Source: Mycobacterium interjectum (lineage in GTDB: Bacteria; Actinomycetota; Actinomycetes; Mycobacteriales; Mycobacteriaceae). Taken from it: a stretch of DNA of 46,297 bases. Both the position numbers and the translations under genes were made by a program. Under the pieces are notes generated by a model that was given only the letters and a program-made list of their open reading frames with translations, was not told the DNA's origin and searched no databases. The DNA lies in contig LQPB01000041.1 in NCBI GenBank assembly GCA_002102225.1, positions 1 through 46,297 of the forward strand, read 5' to 3'. Of the stretch, positions 40,860 through 46,297 are shown piece by piece (within the stretch, counting starts at the first letter, position 1; each line of letters opens with the position of its first letter).

Positions 40860-42674
40860 ATGTCCTTCGTGATCGCGGCCCCCGACCTGGTGATGACGGC
40901 GGCCTCGGACTTGGCGAATATCCGCTCGGCGATGAGCGCGGCCAATGCCGCCGCGGCGGCCACCACCACGGACGTGACGGCCGCCGGCGCCGATGAGGTG
41001 TCGGCGGCGGTGGCCGCGCTTTTCGGCGCGCACGCCCAGGGCTATCAGGCGCTGAGCGCACAGGCGACGGCGTTTCACGACCAGTTCGTGCGGGTGCTGG
41101 GCGCGGGCGCCGGCGCGTACGCGGCCACCGAGGCCGCCAACGCCTCGCCGCTGCAGACCCTCGAGCAGGACGCGCTGGGGGTGATCAACGCCCCCACCGA
41201 AGCGCTGCTGGGGCGCCCGCTGATCGGCGACGGCGCCAACAGCACCACGCCCGGCGTGCCGGGCGGGCCCGGCGGGTTGCTGTTCGGCAACGGCGGCGCC
41301 GGCTTCAATGGCACCGCCGCGGGCGTGGCCGGCACCAACGGCGGCAGCGCCGGGTTGATCGGCAACGGCGGCCCCGGCGGCGCCGGTTTCGCCGCGGCCA
41401 GCGGCAACGGGGGCCGCGGCGGGTTGCTCTACGGCAACGGTGGTCCCGGCGGCAGCCCCGCGGCGTTCAACCACCCGGGGCCTGGCGGCGCCGGCGGCAA
41501 CGCGCTGCTGTTCGGCAACGGCGGCGGCGGCGGCAGCGGCGGCAACGCCACGATCCTGAGCGGGCAGGCCGGCAGCCCCGGCGGTCACGGCGGGCACGGC
41601 GGGCTGCTGTACGGCAGCGGCGGCGACGGCGGGTCCGGCGGCGCTGGTGCCGTCCCCTCGAGCCCCGGGGCCGGGGCGCCCGGTGGGCTTGGCGCCGACG
41701 GCGGCCGCGGCGGGCTGATCGGCAACGGCGGGTCCGGCGGGGCCGGCGGCGCCGGTGCGCCCGGCGAGGGTGCCAACAACGGTGGTGCGGGCGCGAACGG
41801 CGGCAACGGGGGCGCGGCCGGGTGGATCGGCACCGGTGGGGCCGGCGGTCACGGCGGAAACGACGGCGGCACCGCTAGCGGCACCAACCCGGGCGTCGTC
41901 GGCAACGGCGGTAACGGGGGCGGCGGTGGGCTGCTCTACGGCAACGGCGGGTCCGGCGGGAATGGCGGAGCTGGATCGACGGGGCTGGGCGGCATCGGCG
42001 GGGTCGGCGGCAGCGGCGGGGTCGGCGGCGACGCCGGGCTGATCGGCGCCGGCGGGACCGGTGGCACGGGTGGGACGGGCGGATCCCCGGCCAGCAAGGG
42101 CGGTGCCGGCGGGCACGGCGGCCTGGGCGGGATGTTGTACGGCGACGGCGGCGCCGGGGGGAACGGCGGCGTCGGGGGTGCGACCGCCGGCGGTCCCGGC
42201 GGCGCCGGAGGCAGCGGCGGCGACGCCAGGCTCATCGGCGTAGGCGGACACGGCGGGGCCGGCGGCCACGGCGCGACCGGCAACCTCAGTCTCGTCGCCG
42301 GTGCCGGCGGCAGCGGTGGTAGCGGCGGTGGTGGCGGGCTGCTCATCGGCGGCGGCGGCGTCGGAGGGGACGGCGGAGCCGGCGGGACCGGCAATGGTGA
42401 GGTCGGGGGCGCCGGCGGTAACGGGGGCAATGGCGGCACCGGTTCGATGCTGATCGGCCCGGGTGGCAGAGGCGGGGCCGGGGGAGCCGGTGGCACCGGC
42501 CTGGGCGACGGTCACGGCGGCAACGGCGGCACGGGCGGCAATGCCGTCCTGATCGGCAACGGCGGAAACGGCGGCCCCGGCGGCGGTGGCCCCGGAACCC
42601 CCGGGACCGGTGGCGCCGGCGGCACCCCCGGGTCGCTGTTCGGAGCGCACGGCGCGACCGGCCCGCCCGGATAG
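40860..42674 (+). CDS. PE_PGRS family protein
   Basis: This 604-aa protein has an N-terminal PE domain of about 95 residues ([31 protein letters not shown] carries the YxxxE secretion motif) and then a long glycine-rich tail of GGAGGNGG-, [12 protein letters not shown] and LIGNGG-type repeats. Such proteins are exported by ESX-5 in slow-growing mycobacteria and stay at the cell surface. The repetitive DNA explains the large shadow frames on the other strand. In M. tuberculosis no PE_PGRS gene lies between proS (Rv2845c) and Rv2844, so this is a local difference. Confidence 0.95.
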   Translation: MSFVIAAPDLVMTAASDLANIRSAMSAANAAAAATTTDVTAAGADEVSAAVAALFGAHAQGYQALSAQATAFHDQFVRVLGAGAGAYAATEAANASPLQTLEQDALGVINAPTEALLGRPLIGDGANSTTPGVPGGPGGLLFGNGGAGFNGTAAGVAGTNGGSAGLIGNGGPGGAGFAAASGNGGRGGLLYGNGGPGGSPAAFNHPGPGGAGGNALLFGNGGGGGSGGNATILSGQAGSPGGHGGHGGLLYGSGGDGGSGGAGAVPSSPGAGAPGGLGADGGRGGLIGNGGSGGAGGAGAPGEGANNGGAGANGGNGGAAGWIGTGGAGGHGGNDGGTASGTNPGVVGNGGNGGGGGLLYGNGGSGGNGGAGSTGLGGIGGVGGSGGVGGDAGLIGAGGTGGTGGTGGSPASKGGAGGHGGLGGMLYGDGGAGGNGGVGGATAGGPGGAGGSGGDARLIGVGGHGGAGGHGATGNLSLVAGAGGSGGSGGGGGLLIGGGGVGGDGGAGGTGNGEVGGAGGNGGNGGTGSMLIGPGGRGGAGGAGGTGLGDGHGGNGGTGGNAVLIGNGGNGGPGGGGPGTPGTGGAGGTPGSLFGAHGATGPPG

Positions 42675-42678
42675 CGGC

Positions 42679-43125
42679 CTACTCGTTGCCGCCCGGGAAA
42701 CCCGTCGTGATGGGCCAGGCGCCCAGGACCCGGTTCCACCGGGCGGCCATCACCGCGCTCTGGGTCAGGGCGGTCGAGGCAAACGCCCGGTCATCGGCGG
42801 TCTCGGCGTGCTCGATCACGGCGCGCCAGGCCGTCGCGCCGTCGTTCTCCATCCGCGCCGCCAGCCGGGCCGCGTCGGCCGGGCTGCCCACCAGCATCGG
42901 CAGCTGGTAGCCGGGCGCGGCGACCGGGGCGTTGACCTTGCGGGCGGCCAGCATTGCGATGACGTCGTCACGGCGCTGGCGGTGTTGCAGCAGGGCCTCC
43001 ACCACCATGCCGTTGACGCTGGGCGGCGAGAGCGCGGAGACGATGCCGTAGCCGTAGATCGTCGAGTGCTCGACGGCCAGCGCGTCGCACAACGCGGCGT
43101 TGTCGGCGTCCTTGCCGGACGTCAT
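42679..43125 (-). CDS. DUF4439 ferritin-like-domain protein
   Basis: This 148-aa all-helical protein (M. tuberculosis Rv2844) has the ferritin-like DUF4439 pattern: ALAVEHSTIYGYG with the Glu-x2-His pair, LLQHRQRRDDVIAML, and EHAETADDRAFASTALTQSA. No complete di-iron set is obvious. It lacks a signal peptide; the upstream lipoprotein gene on the same strand ends 13 bases before its start. The pair converges on the PE_PGRS gene, whose stop is five bases away. Confidence 0.88.
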   Translation of the reverse strand: MTSGKDADNAALCDALAVEHSTIYGYGIVSALSPPSVNGMVVEALLQHRQRRDDVIAMLAARKVNAPVAAPGYQLPMLVGSPADAARLAARMENDGATAWRAVIEHAETADDRAFASTALTQSAVMAARWNRVLGAWPITTGFPGGNE

Positions 43126-43138
43126 ATCGAGCCCGGCG

Positions 43139-43675
43139 TCATATCGACGGGCCCCCGGGCACCAGGGCCACCTGGTACGACGCCGTGCACGAAGCGGCGA
43201 TGGATGCCAGCAGCCCGGACCGGTAGCCCGACTCGGTCGTCACCAGGCGCCCGGCGTTCTCGGCCGACGCGCGCAGCGAATTGATCACGTCGGACACCGG
43301 CGGCGGAGGCGGCGGCGGGCCCGGCTCGGCCTGACTGGAGCCGGTGCTCGGCGGGGTCGTCTCGCTCGATGAGGACGTGAGCTTGCCGGCCGCCCGCGCG
43401 ATCTCCGTGGACAGGGCGCGGGCGTGCGCGGCGCGCTGGGTGGCGACCACGGTCAGCGCGGCCGCGATCTGGGGCGCGACGCCGACGGCCGCGGCGGCGG
43501 CACCGGCGAGCGCGCTGTCCTTGCGGGCCTGGTCCAGCGGCCCCAGCAGGTTCTCGACGGCGGGCGGCTTGGGCGGGGACTCGCCGCAGGCGGATGCGAC
43601 CACCCCCAACGCAGCAAGGGCCGCGGCACCGGCGAGCACGCCCCGCCTGTTGGTGACGGGTACTGCGCTAGGCAC
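43139..43675 (-). CDS. Probable secreted lipoprotein
   Basis: This 178-aa protein (M. tuberculosis Rv2843 region) begins with a signal peptide containing a twin-arginine-like TNRRGVLAGA and a lipobox VASAC near residue 30; the lipid-linked Cys would start the mature protein. The remainder is helical and Ala-rich with a Pro run before the last 50 residues. The GTG at 43675 is chosen to place the signal at the N-terminus; an upstream start (43738) gives an Arg-rich leader. It is probably co-transcribed with the DUF4439 gene. Function unknown. Confidence 0.8.
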   Translation of the reverse strand: MPSAVPVTNRRGVLAGAAALAALGVVASACGESPPKPPAVENLLGPLDQARKDSALAGAAAAAVGVAPQIAAALTVVATQRAAHARALSTEIARAAGKLTSSSSETTPPSTGSSQAEPGPPPPPPPVSDVINSLRASAENAGRLVTTESGYRSGLLASIAASCTASYQVALVPGGPSI

Positions 43676-43772
43676 AGCAACATCCTGCCATCGGCGGGCC
43701 CGGTCACGCCGGAGGGCAGGTGCGAGGACCTTGACCATGCGGCGATCACGCCGTCATCGGCGATTCCTGGCG

Positions 43773-43825
43773 TATCGTTGATAGCTGACTCAGAGCGGAA
43801 GCCGCTCGGAAGCCACCCGGGTGGC
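43773..43825 (+). promoter_or_regulatory. rimP-nusA promoter and structured leader
   Basis: TATCGT (43773-43778) fits a -10 element. The leader then has a hairpin GAGCGG-N3-CCGCTC (43793-43807) and a perfect palindrome GCCACCCGGGTGGC (43812-43825) before the ribosome-binding site and GTG of rimP at 43870. The position suggests a regulated leader for the nusA operon; no known leader class was matched. Confidence 0.4.
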
Positions 43826-43869
43826 GGCAGCCGACCGATGACCGGACAACTCAAGATGAGGAGCTCGCC

Positions 43870-44409
43870 GTGACCACCGGGCTACCTTCGCAGACGCAGG
43901 TGATCGAGCTACTCGGCGGTGAGTTCGCGCGCGCCGGTTACGAAATCGAAGACGTGGTCATCGATGCCCGGGCGCGCCCGCCCCGGATCACCGTGATCGC
44001 GGACGGCGACGACCCCTTGGACCTCGAGACGGTAGCTTCCCTGTCGCGTTCGGCCTCGGCTTTGCTGGACGGGCTGGAAAACACCGCGGACCGCTATGTG
44101 CTCGAGGTGAGTTCGCCCGGTGTGGACCGCCCCCTGACCAGCTCGAAGCACTTCCGCCGGGCCCGTGGCCGCAAGGTCGAGCTCGCGTTGTCGGACGGCT
44201 CGCGGCTGACCGGCCGCCTCGGCGAGACCCGCGACGACACCGTCGCCTTGGTGGTTCGCGCGGGACGGGACTGGACGGTACGCGAAATCCCGCTCGCCGA
44301 AATCGTGAAAGCCGTTGTGCAAGTTGAGTTTACGCCCCCAGCATCGGCGGAGCTGGAGCTGGCTGGGGCATTCCGGGGTCGGCCCGATGGAACGGAGGCC
44401 GGAGCATGA
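43870..44409 (+). CDS. rimP: Ribosome maturation factor RimP
   Basis: This 179-aa small-subunit assembly protein (M. tuberculosis Rv2842c) has the RimP N-domain ([21 protein letters not shown]) and the signature [22 protein letters not shown], then an SH3-like C-domain. The GTG at 43870 is preceded by ATGAGGAG. It overlaps nusA by ATGA. Confidence 0.96.
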   Translation: MTTGLPSQTQVIELLGGEFARAGYEIEDVVIDARARPPRITVIADGDDPLDLETVASLSRSASALLDGLENTADRYVLEVSSPGVDRPLTSSKHFRRARGRKVELALSDGSRLTGRLGETRDDTVALVVRAGRDWTVREIPLAEIVKAVVQVEFTPPASAELELAGAFRGRPDGTEAGA

Positions 44410-45449
44410 ACATCGACATGGCTGCGCTGCACGCGATCGAGGTGGACCGGGGCATCTCGGTCAACGAGCTGCTGGAGACCATCAAATCCGCGCTGTTGAC
44501 CGCCTACCGGCACACCCAGGGTCACCAGATGGACGCGCGCATCGAGATCGACCGCAAGACCGGCGTCGTGCGCGTGATCGCCTGCGAGACCGACGAGGAC
44601 GGCAACGTCATCAGCGAATGGGACGACACCCCCGAGGGCTTCGGGCGCGTCGCCGCCACGACTGCGCGCCAGGTCATGCTGCAGCGATTCCGGGATGCTG
44701 AAAACGAGCGCACCTACGGCGAGTTTTCCACCCGGGAGGGTGAGATCGTCGCGGGCGTCATCCAGCGCGACAGCCGGGCCAACGCCCGCGGGCTGGTCGT
44801 GGTGCGGATGGGCACCGAAACGAAGGCGTCCGAGGGCGTCATCCCGGCCGCCGAACAGGTTCCCGGCGAAAGCTACGAGCACGGCAACCGGGTCCGCTGC
44901 TACGTCGTCGGCGTCACGCGCGGGGCCCGCGAGCCGCTGATCACGCTGTCGCGCACCCACCCCAACCTGGTGCGCAAGCTGTTCTCGCTGGAAGTCCCCG
45001 AAATCGCCGACGGATCGGTGGAGATCGTGGCGGTGGCCCGCGAGGCCGGCCATCGCTCCAAGATCGCGGTGCGCTCGAACGTTCCCGGCCTGAACGCCAA
45101 GGGCGCCTGCATCGGCCCGATGGGCCAGCGGGTCCGCAACGTGATGAGCGAGCTGTCCGGGGAGAAGATCGACATCATCGACTACGACGAGGACCCGGCC
45201 CGCTTCGTCGCCAACGCGCTGTCGCCGGCCAAGGTGGTCTCCGTGTCGGTCATCGACCAGGCCGGCCGGGCCGCCCGCGTGGTGGTGCCCGACTTTCAGT
45301 TGTCGCTGGCCATCGGCAAGGAGGGCCAGAACGCCCGGCTCGCCGCGCGACTCACCGGGTGGCGCATCGACATCCGCGGGGATTCCCCGGGCCACGCCGA
45401 GAGCCAGTCCGAACACGGCGCCGGCCATCCGGTGGGCCACGACCGCTAG
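44406..45449 (+). CDS. nusA: Transcription termination/antitermination factor NusA
   Basis: This 347-aa RNA-polymerase-binding protein (M. tuberculosis Rv2841c) has the N-terminal RNAP domain (residues 1-110), an S1 domain ([16 protein letters not shown]), and two KH domains ([18 protein letters not shown] and [19 protein letters not shown]). The C-terminal acidic repeats of enteric NusA are absent, normal for actinobacteria. ATG at 44406 overlaps the rimP stop. Confidence 0.97.
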   Translation: MNIDMAALHAIEVDRGISVNELLETIKSALLTAYRHTQGHQMDARIEIDRKTGVVRVIACETDEDGNVISEWDDTPEGFGRVAATTARQVMLQRFRDAENERTYGEFSTREGEIVAGVIQRDSRANARGLVVVRMGTETKASEGVIPAAEQVPGESYEHGNRVRCYVVGVTRGAREPLITLSRTHPNLVRKLFSLEVPEIADGSVEIVAVAREAGHRSKIAVRSNVPGLNAKGACIGPMGQRVRNVMSELSGEKIDIIDYDEDPARFVANALSPAKVVSVSVIDQAGRAARVVVPDFQLSLAIGKEGQNARLAARLTGWRIDIRGDSPGHAESQSEHGAGHPVGHDR

Positions 45450-45489
45450 GCGCGGCTTCGGCTGGTTCTGACCTCCGGTCAAGGGACGC

Positions 45490-45495
45490 TAGACT
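45490..45495 (+). promoter_or_regulatory. Putative leaderless -10 element of ylxR
   Basis: TAGACT ends five bases before the GTG at 45501, with no Shine-Dalgarno sequence. Confidence 0.4.
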
Positions 45496-45500
45496 AAGCC

Positions 45501-45851
45501 GTGATCCAGCGCGAGCCTTCGGTCTTGGCGCACAGAAGCACCGATGGACCGGTGCGGACGTGTGTGGGGTGCCGAAAGCGAGAGCTGGCCGCCGAACTGC
45601 TTCGAGTGGTGGCTGTGTCGACGGGGAACGGCGAGTATGCCGCGATCGTTGACGACAGGAGTAGCCTGCCGGGGCGGGGTGCATGGCTGCATCCCGTGCC
45701 ACAGTGTGCGCAACAGGCGATTCGGCGGCGGGCTTTCACCAAAGCGTTGCGCATCACCGGTCCACTGGACACCTCCGCGGTGGTCGAGCACATCGAGTGC
45801 GCGACTCGCGCGGCGACAGAAGAGGCAGCAAAGAACATGAGCACACCGTGA
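45501..45851 (+). CDS. YlxR-family RNA-binding protein
   Basis: This 116-aa protein (M. tuberculosis Rv2840c) has the YlxR signature PVRTCVGCRKRELAAELLRVV and PGRGAWLHPVPQC, a small nucleic-acid-binding fold usually encoded between nusA and infB. The GTG at 45501 is supported by the -10 element directly upstream; a bound RNA or RNase P role is known for some homologues, not for this one. Confidence 0.92.
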   Translation: MIQREPSVLAHRSTDGPVRTCVGCRKRELAAELLRVVAVSTGNGEYAAIVDDRSSLPGRGAWLHPVPQCAQQAIRRRAFTKALRITGPLDTSAVVEHIECATRAATEEAAKNMSTP

Positions 45852-45935
45852 AGTCCCGATGACTCGGATCCCCATGCGTTACAGCTAATACCCGAGGCGC
45901 GGCCCACTGCTGTCGCCTCATAGACAGGAGATGTA

Positions 45936-46297
45936 GTGGCAGGTAAGGCCCGCGTACACGAGTTGGCTAAGGAACTCGGTGTCAGCAGCAAGGAAGTCCT
46001 CGCCCGACTGAATGAACAGGGCGAATTCGTCAAATCCGCATCGTCGACGGTAGAGGCACCCGTGGCTCGCCGGCTGCGCGAGTCGTTCGGGGGCGGCAAG
46101 CCGGCGCCCGCCAAGGCCGCTGATAAGGCGGCCAAGGCACCGGACAAGTCCCTCGACAAAGCCCTCGACAAGGCGATCAGCAAGCCCGCCGGCAACGGCG
46201 AGGCGACCGCGGCGCCCGCCCAGCCGGCCGCCGCCGCGCCGAGCGCCCCGGCCGCGGCCGCCGATGCGCCGGCCGCGTCCGCCGCGCCGCCCGCACC
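45936..46297 (+). CDS. infB: Translation initiation factor IF-2 (partial, 3' end missing)
   Basis: The first 120 codons are present. The start [22 protein letters not shown] is the IF2 N-terminal subdomain, followed by [27 protein letters not shown] and then a low-complexity Ala/Pro/Lys region typical of actinobacterial IF2. The GTG at 45936 is preceded by ACAGGAGATG. The window ends before the GTPase domain. Confidence 0.95.
   Translation, partial: MAGKARVHELAKELGVSSKEVLARLNEQGEFVKSASSTVEAPVARRLRESFGGGKPAPAKAADKAAKAPDKSLDKALDKAISKPAGNGEATAAPAQPAAAAPSAPAAAADAPAASAAPPA

Noticed and set aside
40860..42674. Short regularly repeated DNA that could be taken for a CRISPR or tandem array
   Set aside because: The repeats are in-frame Gly-Gly-X codons of a PE_PGRS protein with variable spacing.

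Overview
The window is GC-rich mycobacterial DNA. Apart from insertions, its gene order matches the Mycobacterium tuberculosis segment Rv2861c (mapB) to Rv2839c (infB), read in the opposite direction. The PE_PGRS gene, the PPE gene and mycothiol reductase point to a slow-growing Mycobacterium; I cannot name the species.

Layout: (i) 1-7.5 kb, plus strand: mapB, cobQ (cobalamin), an alpha/beta-hydrolase-like gene, then a translationally coupled set of glutamine-synthetase-like glnA4, a class-I glutamine amidotransferase, an aldehyde dehydrogenase and an SDR. This set resembles gamma-glutamylation catabolism of an amine. (ii) 7.5-9 kb: a PPE gene and a small orphan gene. (iii) 9-27.1 kb, minus strand: a complete [NiFe]-hydrogenase island of about 18 kb. 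Transcription runs from the nickel permease nicT through hypA, hypB, the small and large subunits (actinobacterial high-affinity type, group 1h), an Nfu/Rieske-like fusion, four poorly characterised conserved proteins (DUF5947-, DUF6084-, 439-aa and a 39-aa membrane peptide), the maturation protease, hypC, hypF, a SIS-HypC fusion, a second SIS protein, hypE, a second hypC, hypD, a DUF6390-like protein and a phosphodiesterase. M. tuberculosis keeps only nicT at this locus. (iv) 27.2-30.1 kb: a Fur-family regulator divergent from nicT with a Nur-box-like palindrome between them, then mtr and an alpha/beta hydrolase. (v) 30.2-37.4 kb, plus strand: mqo, a GNAT, a fused Mg/Co-chelatase, cobO, cobB and cysG. 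(vi) 37.4-46.3 kb: efpA, proS, PE_PGRS, a convergent DUF4439/lipoprotein pair, then rimP-nusA-ylxR-infB (infB cut by the window end).

How it fits together: the predicted nickel sensor controls nicT, which supplies nickel for HypA/HypB insertion. HypC, HypD, HypE and HypF build the Fe(CN)2CO centre, the protease finishes the large subunit, and the enzyme oxidises trace H2. No cytochrome b subunit, Tat signal or HypX is seen, so the electron route and the CO source must come from elsewhere, possibly from the uncharacterised accessory proteins.

Other notable features are four copies of a roughly 70-bp interspersed repeat with covarying terminal inverted repeats, a perfect hairpin on the hhyS stop codon, a palindrome over the -35 of the hydrogenase promoter, and several leaderless-type promoters (TANNNT 5-8 nt before the start codon).
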